Shown here piece after piece: positions 22,767 to 34,273 of a stretch of 64,000 bases of DNA (the stretch's first letter is position 1; every line of letters starts with the position of its first letter). The stretch is taken from contig ML991772.1 in assembly GCA_010094025.1 (NCBI GenBank), positions 868,001-932,000 on the forward strand. The letters are read 5' to 3'. Under the pieces are notes generated by a model. That model searched no databases, was not told the DNA's origin, and saw nothing but the letters and a program-made list of their open reading frames with translations. The DNA is from Viridothelium virens (Eukaryota; Ascomycota; Dothideomycetes; Trypetheliales; Trypetheliaceae). The translations under genes were made by a program, and so were the position numbers.

Positions 22767-24160
22767 CTTGAGAGGGAAGACAGTATTGACCGAGCCAGCG
22801 ATCGATTTGAGTGAATATCAGAATACCATTCTAGATGGTGGAATCTCAATAAATAGATGATTCCTCACCCAACAAGTTGTCGGTAAATACATAGCCTAGT
22901 CAGTTCTGGGTGTCGTCAAATTCGGGCTCTGTCTATTGGTAGCGTTTCTCCGGTCCATTCTTCCTAGTGCCGCTGCTATATGCACCGAGTAAAAGGGAGG
23001 GATTGAACTGGGATCTGAAGAGAGAAGGTAAAAGTGTAGAGGTGTCAGGGGGAGCTGGTCACACCGAGGCTCAATATCAAAGTAGGTGGCCAATTCTGGC
23101 CCGTGAGACTGCCTTAAACCAGGCTTCCGGGGTTGGACGCCTTGATTCAGCCTTGTGCGGTGTTGGCCTGATGCCGTAACCACGCACGCCATGGTCGACC
23201 TTCAAGACCAAAATAGTGCTGAAGACTTGGCTAGGCGAAGATCTTGCTTGCCACAATGGGAGCACATCGCCTTGGAATCTCAATAAAGGAGATCGCATAG
23301 AAAGTCACATCTTTGACTCCGGAGGATCTGAATTTCTGAAGTAGGTCACTTCTCAGATGAAGAGGAATTATGGGAGAAAGTCTCGATTTGTGGCGTGGAT
23401 ACCAGCTGAGCGGTTGCATGATTAAACTTCAGCCACGTTACTACATTTGCCTTGGACCCCCCTGGCCTCAATTCGGAAGCGGAGGAGCCTCCGGAAGTTT
23501 CGCGTTGACGTATGGTGTGAAGAGAAAGCCTGGTATCACTTCGAACAATATCTGGCAGTTTCCAACGTAGAATCGTGGTCGTGCCATGTGATCAGTCGGA
23601 AGAGGATGTGAACAGGCTGGAAACGTGGATGAGCTTCGGGACCAGACAGTTCATTCACATTCCCTAGTCATGTTCCATTTTTGGCCATTGTATTCATGTC
23701 TCAGCAGCAGAGGCCCAGTAACCATGGCTCCGATGTGCCTGCAGTCGTGTATCAGATTTGTATGAAAATTCACTATTACAGACTTTGGCTTAAGGAGTAT
23801 ATCTGCGAACATCAAGTTAGAGTGAATCCCTGCAGAAGTCTCGTTGGCTACTCAACCTGTCCCCTCTCCCTGAGGCTATGCAACACTTCTGACGCCTTGC
23901 TGCCTGCGATCCAGTTGTTTCAAGCCATATAATAGCAAATCATGGATAGATTTTGCTTGAAACTTCAAACCAAAGGAGCTAATTCCCCACTATACAGAAT
24001 TAGAGCGTGGAGCAGGAAGGCAGAAAATGAAGGACTTCTTTTTAGTAGACTTTCTTTCAGCACTGAGAAACAAGCTCCATAATATTTCTAATCTATGTAG
24101 AATTAGTCAATACTTATGCAAAAGCTCAAGTCAGGCATACTGAAGGAAGTATAATCGAAA
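22767..24160. other. Intergenic region, no gene seen
   Basis: The 1.4 kb between the start of the kinase-like gene and the 3' end of the HET gene holds only short frames. No recognisable gene or repeat is seen. The stretch about 23930-24160 is AT-rich. Confidence 0.5.
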
Positions 24161-26068
24161 CTAATGTATCTCAAACTGTCGCATATAAGGTATAAGTTCG
24201 GCTTCAACTTCTGGAAGGTCAAGATCGAGAACGAAGCATTCGCCGACATTGACTTGGTGACCATCCGTTGGTCGAAGTGCGAAAGGGAGAGGATGGGGGG
24301 CCAAATGACATAGCTCGTCGCCGTCTTCAAGTGTCATTGGCCCCAAGCCTAGCTTACCGCTCGCTGTCCGGAAAGGGAGATAATTTTGAGTACGAAGATG
24401 AATGGCTGGCATGAAGAATCTTTCTTGGTCAAGATCCTCATTGAGGATCAGATCAACGAGCCTCTCTCTATCCTCCAATGGGGCCTCGACACCCAAGAAC
24501 ATCAAGGTAAGCGTAAATGGTAGGATATCCATTTGTTGCGCAGCCAAAGACCCTGCGGGAAAGACACCTTGATTCCTCATCTCTTCGAAGAGGACTCTGA
24601 GAAATCGTGCAGCTAGCCGGAAGAAGTTATCGCGCACTTTGATTTCCTGGTCTTCGCCATTTCGCCTATCAATACCCACTAAACGAAAATAGGCGCATAA
24701 AGATGTTTCCCCATTGACCACCCGCCCCTTCAAGATGTCATTAGCAAATGAAGGATAGTCGGATTTCCCTCCGTATTCGGATTTGAGTGTCCAGAACGGG
24801 AAAAGTCCGTATGGATACACTTTGTCGACTCTCTCTATCTCGAATCCTCTCGCCAAAAGTACTCGGCCGTCAGTAGAGAAGTCAACCAGGTCCAATAAAA
24901 TATCGTTGGCACTTGGGGGGTCTTGTAGAGGAAGACCAGTATTTGCGTGATTGTGGTCTTTCCAATTTGGTACCCAAGTTGGAAGGCTTTCCAACGTGTT
25001 GGCTGAGTGGAAAGTTCTTCCTGCGATACGCAAAACTTCAAGGGTTCTGTCCATTGTGATCGAATATCTAGCGAAATCTTGGTAAACTTGCTCAAGAGAT
25101 TTGGTATAATCAGGACGAATAAGATCGTAGCGGGGAGCTTCAGATGATACAAGTCCGAGCAGTGCAAAGACCTTATCCCGTGCGTCGGTTGCGTCTAAAT
25201 TAGAAATATCTGCAACGGCTTCCTGGGGCAATTTTTCGAGATGCGCAGGCTCCGGACTCGAACGTGTGCGCATGAGCATGTTGAACATTGGGGATGCCTG
25301 TAGCTCCAATGAAGCTTGCGATTGCAAGTGGTTGGGACCATCGCCTGCAGCCTGCGCTGCATCCGAAGCTGTTCGCCCCGCGATGGCATCTCGCAGTTGG
25401 TCAATGTTCAATACTCTCTCGCCACAGCGTACATCGACCTGTCTAGCGAGCAAGAGCTCCTGGACGATCCATACCCTTGTCCAGTACGGGCGTGTGCTGA
25501 AGTTGCCCAGTGCTTGCCTGGCACTGGGGTCGAAAGCAAGCGGAACTTCTTTCTCCGCTTCTTCTACGATGATCCCGTTAATGACCTGGTCGGGCATGCT
25601 GTCCGTGATGTGACGCATGAAGGGTGCCCAATACTCGGCCGAATCCAGAGCAAGGTCGCTTTCTTTATTCGATTCGCCAAGCCAGGCGATAACACCTTTT
25701 GCCTTGCTGTATATCAGTCCCATCATACTGACTTGGTGGCTTCGCTCATCTAAGTCATCCTGGTTGATGCAAATGGCGTCGGCCCATAGCATGACCTCCA
25801 TGTCTTTGCTGCGGATGTGCCGCAGGGCCACTGCAAGATTTTGTCCGACGGATACATCGGAGTCGTCTATTTGTAAGTTCAGCCGCAATTTAGGATCCCC
25901 CCAAACGTAGGACAAGGCATGATACACTGGGGGAGGCTCAGACCTCAATGATGCGACAATCGTGCTGCATATAATTGGGGCCTCGAAATCTGCTGAAGGC
26001 AAGATGCGAAGCAGCCGAATCTCTTGAGAGCCTTTGTCCAGGCTGGCGTAGTGTAAAGTTGGGGTCAT
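24161..26068 (-). CDS. HET-domain protein (heterokaryon incompatibility type), first copy
   Basis: A single-exon 635-aa frame from ATG at 26068. The HET core is plain: YHALSYVWGD near residue 50, NLAVALRHIRS, VMLWADAICINQDD near residue 100, and QVSMMGLIYSKAKGVIAWLGE. The remainder (about 170-635) is the variable C-terminal region with no other domain I recognise. In fungi HET domains act as intracellular cell-death or incompatibility effectors when non-self is detected. Its end lies 681 bp upstream of nothing but the NLR 3' end, both on the minus strand, so promoter sequence for HET must lie in 26069-26749. No frameshift or stop interrupts the frame. Confidence 0.92.
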   Translation of the reverse strand: MTPTLHYASLDKGSQEIRLLRILPSADFEAPIICSTIVASLRSEPPPVYHALSYVWGDPKLRLNLQIDDSDVSVGQNLAVALRHIRSKDMEVMLWADAICINQDDLDERSHQVSMMGLIYSKAKGVIAWLGESNKESDLALDSAEYWAPFMRHITDSMPDQVINGIIVEEAEKEVPLAFDPSARQALGNFSTRPYWTRVWIVQELLLARQVDVRCGERVLNIDQLRDAIAGRTASDAAQAAGDGPNHLQSQASLELQASPMFNMLMRTRSSPEPAHLEKLPQEAVADISNLDATDARDKVFALLGLVSSEAPRYDLIRPDYTKSLEQVYQDFARYSITMDRTLEVLRIAGRTFHSANTLESLPTWVPNWKDHNHANTGLPLQDPPSANDILLDLVDFSTDGRVLLARGFEIERVDKVYPYGLFPFWTLKSEYGGKSDYPSFANDILKGRVVNGETSLCAYFRLVGIDRRNGEDQEIKVRDNFFRLAARFLRVLFEEMRNQGVFPAGSLAAQQMDILPFTLTLMFLGVEAPLEDRERLVDLILNEDLDQERFFMPAIHLRTQNYLPFRTASGKLGLGPMTLEDGDELCHLAPHPLPFALRPTDGHQVNVGECFVLDLDLPEVEAELIPYMRQFEIH

Positions 26069-26749
26069 TCGTGACAGTTACTATCTCAATCAGGCTTGGA
26101 ATGCTCGGTATGGCTTGCTGTGAGGTCAGCTCTATAGCTGCTTCTTGGAGGGAAGGACGACTTTCTAAGAAAACAAGACTTTTCTTATATCTCCAGTATC
26201 ATGATTGCCGTGAAAGAATGAAGACTAGAAGTCCTGCATCAGTGTGCGGTTCCAACATATGTTTGGACGAGCTGAGAGTATTCTACTCTACTGCGCCGCA
26301 GCGAACGGACCACGCAAACGCTCGAGGACATCGGAAGCGGCCGAAAATCTTCCTGCGGCTTCCGTCTTTGCATATCGTAGCGTACGATAGGGTAGAGTCT
26401 ACGTTACGGGATAGAGATAGACCTATTTTATGCCGTAGGACGCTATTCTATATCCCGAATTCTGCTCATCTCTATTCTTTGCTTGCTGGATTGCCTCGTT
26501 CTTTTCACTCTTAGAAGCTGGCATCCCTGAAAATATCGCTGCAAGACCCGAAAATCTGATGAGACAAGAACATCAGCCTTCACCAATCTCACCAGGCCTC
26601 GACGTCATCCTGCAGACCACGTCGAAAGGACGCATTGCAAGCATCTAAATTTGGCCGTAAGCGCTGTATTTCCAGTGGAGCCCAACAAGCCAGTCAATAC
26701 ATTCGCCAGGCAGAACTTTAGACAGCGTCGTAAGAAGGATCAACTACTT
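26069..26749. promoter_or_regulatory. Spacer between NLR 3' end and HET start (HET promoter region)
   Basis: A 681-bp spacer with no gene. It contains several short related tracts around 26370-26450 (tacgatagggtagagtc, gttacgggatagagatag and similar). The role as HET promoter follows from position. Confidence 0.4.
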
Positions 26750-29647
26750 TCAAGTAACAACCTGGTTCGTCATTACAAGAGAACTGGAAGGTCCTGGATT
26801 CGAGCTTGAAAAAATATTGGTCTTTCTTCCAGCTTCATCCAAGGTTGTAATATCGCAATATTCATCTGCCCACTCATGTAGAGTCTTGAGCGACTTCTTC
26901 GTATCTGGATGAAGAGGGCAGAGAATCTGTTTCCTTAGCTCGAAACACGTCTTCATGAGAAAAAAAGCCTCTTGGTCACAGCCTAGGCTTTTCAAGGGTT
27001 TCGCGAGGTTATGCATGCTGCTCAGTGTATGTGGATGTTCCTTCCCCAGCACTTTTTCTCTTCTAGCTAGCGCTTGTCGATGTATTGCTGCCGCCTCTTC
27101 ATCCTTGCCTTGAGCGTGAAGCACGGAGCCCAGATTGCAAAAGCTGTATGATGTAAATGGATGCTCCTCCCCAAGCACCCTTACACTATCATCTAGCACT
27201 CGTCGGTGCAGAGATTCTGCCTCCTCATACCTGCCTAGAAATCCCAGCACGGAGGCCAGATTCCTAGCGCATACTAGTGTGTCTGGATGTCTTTCACCAA
27301 AATTCTTCTTGCTCCCTTCTAGTGCTCGGCGGTGCATCGTTTCTGCTTCGTTAACCTTGCCCTGCTTTCCTAATGTCAACCCCAAGTTGTCCATGCACGC
27401 AAGCGTTGACCCATGCTCCATCCCAAGTACCTTCTCTTGTGATTGCAGCGCTCTTCGGTAGATAAGTTCAGCTTCTTTGTAATCACCCCGTTCTGACGCT
27501 ACCAGTCCAAGGTTATTGAGATCGGAAAGGGTAAGTGGATCCTCTGGTCCAAGTACTTTCTCTCGCCCTTGCATTGCTCGTCGAAACATCACTTCAGCCT
27601 CTTCGTATTTGCCACCCACTCGTAATGCTGTCGCAAGCCTGCCGACGCTCGAGAGCGTGCATGGATGTTCTACTCCTAGAGTCATCTCCCTTGCTTCTAA
27701 AGCGCCTCTGCCCATCTCTTGTGCTGCCTGGTAGTACCCCATTTCATGTGCATAGACCATGGCTTTGGAAAGTACGGACGCCCAAGTCTGTAGGACGTCA
27801 TCACGCTTTGGCCGACACGCTACTGTTGCTTGTGCGTGTGGAAATAGCGCTTGACATGCCTTCCAATTCTCGTAGTTGCTTTTTGGATAGTTCTCATTCA
27901 TAAGTGTGACATACTTCTCTTTCCAGTCCTCCAGGTCGCCCTGCAACTCGAGCCATTTCATTGTTGAAAACTGTACCAGTCGATGCATCTGGAAATGACG
28001 CCCACCTACGTCTGTCGCGACCAGAGAGAAGCTGAGCAATGTGTTTAGATCATCCTCAAAATCAGCGCTAACATCACTGCTCTCGTAGTAATGGTCCCCA
28101 AGCAGAGATTCTGGGATGCTCTGCCGATTGAAAAAACTCATGAGCGACAGCAATCGCGTCGCTGAAGGCCGTTCTCTGCGTATGTGCTCGAACGAGATCT
28201 GCCAAGTAGTAATAATGGAGTTTGACGCTGTTCCGTCCCTACGAGTGTCTCCAAGGTCCATTTGTAGCAGCTTTGCTCTGTCTCGATCACCTTCACGAAG
28301 TCCTTGCAGATACTTTGACACGGTAGCACGTGGAGCCCTCTGACTAATGTAAGCAGCGGCTTGGGAGATGGCAAGAGGCATATAGTCAAGTGCCGCGACC
28401 AATGCTGTCGCATCTTCTTGTCCCATACCATCTTGTTCCGTATAGTCTCGCCCAAAGCTACCCTTGAGCTGGTTTCGAAGCAATGTCAGAGCGTGTGCTT
28501 GGTCCATTGGACGGACTCCGATGATATTCGCATAATCTCCCGTCAGCCGAAAGGCGACGTCTCGGCTACGTGAGGTGATGAGTATTGATCCATTTGACGA
28601 TTGAGGAATAGAGTCCAGAAGAGTGGAAGCTGCCCGGCTTGCAAACTCGTCTCCGCTCCCTCTTCCTCCGGCTGACCTGCACGTGAAGACATCTACATCA
28701 TCTGCATTGTCAATAATCATCATCCAGCGACCGTTTGTCTCGTCACATAGCCAGCTATAGACTCGCATCAGGATGTCTGCATCTGGCTGATCCAACCTAC
28801 AGAGCTTAGCTCGTTCCGCAATTTTCCGATACCCCTCTATGAATCTTGCTGTGCTGCTTGCATGTACCCAGAAGACCCAAGTAGATGGCGACTTTTCTCG
28901 TATCCGGTATGAGTATTCAACGGCGAGCTGCGACTTTCTTTCAAGTGTTTCAGTTCATGCGCCTAGGAAGGGTAGGCTCAACACATACCCAACGCCACCG
29001 AGGCCGACTAGCGCTAGTCTCGATGCAAGCTGCCGGCTCCTGCAATCTACTTCAGCAAGTATTTGCCGGTCTACAAAATGCGGATCACGCCGAAATGGCA
29101 CAGTGGAGGACGGGATGGACTGGATGGACGTGGTGGGACGGGGTAGTGGTCCGTCTACAACTGTCAGAATCAAGACTCCTCAAGAACATAGGAGACTCAT
29201 ACCTGCAAAGGGACCCAATGAAGCGGCAGCGTGGTACGTCAGCGTCTGGATATACCCCCGAAGTACTACTGTGATTCTCTCCACCTTCGCGTCGTAATGG
29301 AGACTCCGAAATGTCTTACCACCTCTTTTGATCCAGGAGTCGCCTGATGCGGGCAACACTTTCGCAACCACATTGTCTAAAAGCCTTATCTGGATTCTGC
29401 ACCCTTCGACAGCAGGAAGAAGCGCCTTCTTGGATTCGTCTCGCACAGATCCGACATTAATTCTTGACTGTGTTTGCTGGAGGGCATCTAGCAGCACAGG
29501 AAGCTCGGCTTTGATGTGGCGGAACGCTTCAGGGATATCCCCGAGCTTAGATTGATATTCTTCGAGACGTTTTAACACGCGGGAGCCGAAGTTAACGAGC
29601 TGGACTATGTTGGCGACAATGCTGACTGCTGCAAGAGCTTCCGCCAT
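26750..29647 (-). CDS. NLR-type STAND protein: N-terminal helical domain, NB-ARC, TPR repeats
   Basis: Three exons: 29647-29203, 29160-28989 and 28937-26750 (introns of 42 and 51 nt); 934 aa. Residues 1-120 (AEALAAVSIVANIVQLVNFGSRVLKRLEEY...) match the style of the fungal STAND N-terminal SesA-like domain. Splicing assembles a P-loop GLGGVGKS (201-208), with Walker B MMIIDNADD (about 278-286), ITSRSRD sensor-like motif and a YMPLAISQAAAYI (GLPLA-like) segment, i.e. NB-ARC. Residues about 600-860 are at least six tandem 42-residue TPRs of the kinesin-light-chain type (TLG-EHP-TL, LG...G.Y.EAE...RRAL...EKVLG). Such proteins are intracellular sensors in fungal non-self recognition. The start was chosen as the first ATG giving the full N-terminal domain. 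All key ATPase motifs appear intact. Confidence 0.88.
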
Positions 29648-31060
29648 CGCATTGTTGTAGTTCCTTAAGGGCGAGGGGAGAAGCTGGTATAGAAAAGACA
29701 CTGTCGCACTCACATCAGTGTAAAATCAGGGGTGCGAGTGGAGCCTTGACACTATAGCTGTGCAAAGCTTGTCTAGGTGGGCTGTGTCAGGCTGAGTGGT
29801 GCTATAAGCCAGGCTGTGCAAGGCGAGGCACCCGCTAAATGGTTACGCATATATAGCTGCATCTAAACTCACCTTTTTTCTAAGGGGTGCTGATCCTAAC
29901 AATCCCTCGTTTCTATACACAAGTCCGTTACGTTGTATCGCAAGTGCAAGGCATCTTGACTGTATGTGCCTGTTACTGGAACATAGACCAGAAGTTGATG
30001 GTCCGGCTGATTGGCGACAAACGCCTTTGCATCTTGCCACCGCATACTCTACATGAAGGATGTTCATCACATTGAGCTCCTGCCAAATGCGAAAGCAAAC
30101 GTCATCAACGTGGTCGCGATGGCATAACGGCCCTGGGTTGGTCGAATAACCCGGTAGTGGCAGTCCTTCTGAAGCGCGGCTCTCTTCACCAACGTACCGT
30201 ATCGTCTTCAATCGGCCCGACGTTCTTGCTCTCTTGGTAAAGTATCGTACCGCTCAAGCCGACCGTCCGACCTTGCACTGTTCGCTCCTTGATCCTGCTG
30301 CATCTGATTGCGTCGAGTGCGGACATCTGGACTATGGAGGACGCCTTGGAACATCTATGAAAGATTCCAGCATTTCGGAACGTGATGTTATACGTGATGT
30401 CAGCTGTGTGGGTTCAAAATCGCTGGGCTTGTTTTGGGCCTCTACAGAGGTCTATTTGATGGTTTTCTAAAATTGAGGAGATGACAACACTGCTGACATC
30501 GCTATCCCCAATTCGGCACCTGAGATTATGGCTGCTCCTGCGGCTGAAAATCCACCAAATTACTAGCCCATGGGCCCCTGTAATTACTGAAGGTCTTAGG
30601 CCCGAGAGATTGATGATAATTCAAGGCGGCATAGACGGGTCAGGAACGTCCACACAGTGGGTTCGATGGTGAGTATGTACGCTGGAGTAACTGAATCTGG
30701 ATCTGGACTCAAGCCTCTTACATATATACCTTAGGATATGCAAGGTATTCGTTATTGTACCACATTGAGCGACGCGCGTCATCTTGCAGAGCGTATCACA
30801 AGTCTCCACAACAACGCATCAGTTGTCGATCATGAGGAAAGTCTGCATCAATACCAGTAGTCAGCCAGACCCGCCACAATCCGTGCTACTCACGTGTTCG
30901 ATACAGTCGCCCACTAATGGCAACAGTTGCAAGTTGGCGGATATAATACTTTCAAGTCAGCAACATCAAATGCTGAATCTAATTAAATTTGCGCAAAGAC
31001 GCTTTGAGTACACTCTCAACTGTTCGGAGATTAGATTAGTCTCTAGGTCTACTGATTTTG
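29648..31060. other. Intergenic region with a possible integrase-core relic
   Basis: The 1.4 kb between the NLR start and the methyltransferase 3' end has no intact gene. Around 30600-30670 (plus) a short frame reads MIIQGGIDGSGTSTQWVRW, reminiscent of the IHGGIDGYSR part of a transposon-type integrase core. The similarity is short and weak. Frames around 29843-30211 and 30234-30470 look like non-functional sequence. Confidence 0.3.
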
Positions 31061-32121
31061 CTAATTGTACAAGTCTATCTTCGAAGGTCTTGTCGTTGTA
31101 TCCTGGAGCTCGGAGTAGGCATGCCATGGTCTCGACTCTTTGTTAGGAGCTCTGCCGGTGCAGATAGTGACCTCAATACCATCCTGATTTGATATGTCAG
31201 TGTTTCTGTTACAAGGGAGGACAGTAGCGCACCTACTGGAACTCCAGACATGTGGAAGGTATGAATCATTCTGCTCTCGTAGATGAGGGTAGGGTCGCCA
31301 CCAATCTCTTCACCGTTGAGGATTCCAGATTTCATTCGCGCTTTCTTCTCCAATGGTGTGGCTCGCACGTACGCTAGATACTGCGGATTGCCGGGTTGGA
31401 TGACATCGTCCGCAACCAATGTTGTCCCCGGCCTAATCATACCGAAGTTCTCGCAGTGTCGAAGGTCGCGCGTGTAAAGTGGCTTCAGATGATCGAGGAA
31501 CAGCAGATCGATAGTGCGTACAGCTTTCGTTTCATACAAATGTCGGAGCATTGTATCACTTGGTCCTACAACAACCGTGACAATGTCATCCAAGCCGGCC
31601 AATTCTATTAGCTTCGTTGATACAGCCGCGAAGGAGGGGTTCTCCTCGATCGAGATGTATCTCTTGCCTCCTACCCGGCGGACTACATTGCCGAAGAGGA
31701 TTGCGCTGTATCCAACGTAGCCACCAATCTCAACGACGATCTCCGGTCGACAAGTCGTAATCACCTCGGTAACAATGTCTCCTTTGTGGGAGCCTATGTT
31801 CATCAAAAATTTCGTCGTACGCCCGTACTCATCGATTGCCGCAATCACAGCTTCAGGCGATCCACGCATGTTGGGAAGGCTAGGGTGCGCCAACACATAA
31901 TTGAGCAAGTCCTGTTCTCGGCCGTCGTTGAACTGGTTATAATAGACTCAGTGTCATGTCATAAGATAGTCGAGAATACTAACGAAGCCTTTCCCTGGTT
32001 CTTTTGCCACATATTTAGATGCTCGATCAAAGGCACTCGGCTCTGCACTGGAGACCATCCGTAGGTTCTTCTTGAGCGATTCCATCGTGTTTAGCTCAAA
32101 TTGATGGGTGGAGGCTGGCAT
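31061..32121 (-). CDS. SAM-dependent O-methyltransferase, catechol-O-methyltransferase-like
   Basis: Three exons: 32121-31984, 31932-31237 and 31183-31061; 318 aa. The core has the SAM-binding motif VVEIGGYVGYSAI, an acidic ISIEENP strand end, DLLFLDHLK (metal/substrate region) and TLVADDVIQPGNP, the order seen in COMT-type enzymes. The last splice gives SGVPDGIEVTIC, the family's C-terminal strand; without splicing the frame would end in unrelated sequence. The N-terminal exon has REQDLLNYV, also typical. The expected reaction is Mg-dependent methyl transfer to a catechol-type hydroxyl. The physiological substrate is unknown. The next gene upstream, 2.2 kb away on the same strand, is a secreted GMC oxidase, but I see no proof of a shared pathway. 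Confidence 0.92.
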
Positions 32122-34273
32122 TCTGAAGCTGTGTTTCTCTACATTCGTCGATATGTTGAGGCTTCTTGAGTGGTTCCAAGAATGTATGAGCTTCTATTGG
32201 GCCTTCTAGTAGGAAGCCCAATGCATTAGTGCCGCGCCTCCCGAGGGTGCGATTCCATTTAGGGCTCTACGTCTAGACAGAAAAAAAAAGTCTCAACGGG
32301 CACTTACCTTTCATTTAACCTAGCTGTCTATCCAAATACGACTAAGGTCTTGCCCCTTACCTTGTCCATAAGAGTTCCAGCACTAGCGAGCGACGGACCA
32401 CGTTCATTCCCGCCATGCTAAAATCCTATATCGAAATTCGGTGCCTGGGCAGCACGGCAGGCTCTGTGGATCCAGAACAGTTCGCAACTTTCTAGTGGAC
32501 GTTAAATTCGCAAGGCTTGCCCCTGATCCAGGCATAGTTAGGAAACAATTCCCGCACCGACCCGGCATTAGTTTAGCTACCGTATGCACCTAACACGATA
32601 CACGTGCATTGAGGCACTCATTTCGAGAGTGGTGGACTGCCATCGACTGCACACCCGCCCTTTCCGAAGGATCTTACGCCGGAGGAACTGTCTGCTTCCC
32701 CGGGCGTGACGCGGGATGGTTGGTGTAGTAAGATGGACTCTCTGAAGAGGACGTGGGGGGCACCGAGGGTCAAAGTCAAAGGAGAGGGCCGATTTTTTTC
32801 CGTGCGACCGCAAAGGGCACGATAAGGTATATATACCTGTACGTATACGCCACCTTCCATGGAGCTTCACTTTCATACAAGTGTTTTAGGTGGACCCGTT
32901 GACCCTGCTAGCATAGGAGTCGCGTTTGGATTTGAACTAAAGTCTTACAGGGTTCTCCCTTACAATCTGACCTCGACTACTTCCCTTCGTAATCTAGTTG
33001 AACTCTTGCTTTAGGAGCCCAGCGTTAGAACCAAGCCTTTTTCTACAAACTTCCGTACCGATTGACCATAGTATCAGCCTTGCAGACCGAAACCTGCCGA
33101 ACGCTGCATAGACAAATGCCACTTCGGGAAACGCGTAGAACTCTGGATACCTTATGGATGCACTGGTGGTTCCACTTAGGATGATTATCTTGTGATTTTG
33201 GCTTTGAGTATATGCAAATGGCACAATCCGCCCTCGGTATCGCAGGTCTTGATGATGACGTTGGTGACTTCATACGAATACCTAGCATACGTGTATGTCC
33301 GCAACCGAAGACCGTTACGTGCACTAGCACGGCCATAGTCCTCGCATTGTCCAAGCCTAGGTACCCAGGTTCAATGTACCGAATGAATGCAGCAGTCCTC
33401 GAGCGTGCGCAATACTTGCTTCTTGTATCCTTCTACAGCCCGTACCCAGTTTCACCGTAGACGCCGCAATGGTTGTGAGGCTTAACTCGGTTCTGCTGCG
33501 CCTCTTGGTCCACCGGGTCAAAGTCTAGTACAGTGTCCACCTCAGTCAGAGTGGTTAGGCGAAACCTGCTGTCTTCTCCAGTGTTGAGTAGACCAGGCAG
33601 ATGCCAAGTGATGCCCAACTCGTCTACAACCTTCCACATGCTTTGCTGTTTCGCACGTAGACACGCAAAGAGGGTAAATGAATGACACCGCTGAGGAAAC
33701 CTCAGCTTGTCAGTCTTTGAGGGGGATTTTATAGATTAAATTTGTCCCCACGATACCGCGGTTTGAGGGCACGAACTTGAACACTCAAATTTCCACCAAG
33801 AACAAGAGGTTCCACAGTTTTGCGCACCGCGGCGACGTCGATATCGTGAAATTGAGTTGGCGGCGTATACCGTTGCTAATTGGCAATGCCGAGATACCGA
33901 CAGAGAACAATCTCGCTTCAAGGCACGGCAAATTGCCTGACAAGCAGCTGGGGAAATCCAGGAACTTGGCACAACGACAAAGATCGTATACGTGCAAGTT
34001 ATGCTGGTGCTGCATACACGGAATGCTGGCAGGAATATAAATGGAGGCTGGAGGTGGTTGAAGTTTCTTGGTAGGAGCCTGCATAGGGTTACCTACCTAA
34101 GATATCCGTTGGTCCACTGCACGTGGCTGCTGTGCAGCATAAAATACCCTCATACTTGCATTCGGCTGCATTTCACATTGGACTGAGTAATGCATATGGA
34201 CTGTAGGCGGAACACTTTGAGCATTCCCCACCGCTATACCTGGTGGCGGCGATGCGCTCATTAATCGTACAAT
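32122..34273. other. 2.1-kb intergenic region, no confident gene
   Basis: Only short open frames occur between the methyltransferase start and the GMC oxidase 3' end. Frames on the plus strand at 33212-33460 and minus strand at 33433-33639 have protein-like composition but lack any motif I recognise and could be remains of an old gene. The promoter of the methyltransferase must lie at its left part. A run of A lies near 32281-32289. Confidence 0.35.

Noticed and set aside
32930-32950. ggatttgaact resembles a tRNA B-box
   Set aside because: No matching stem or A-box; the cloverleaf cannot be drawn.
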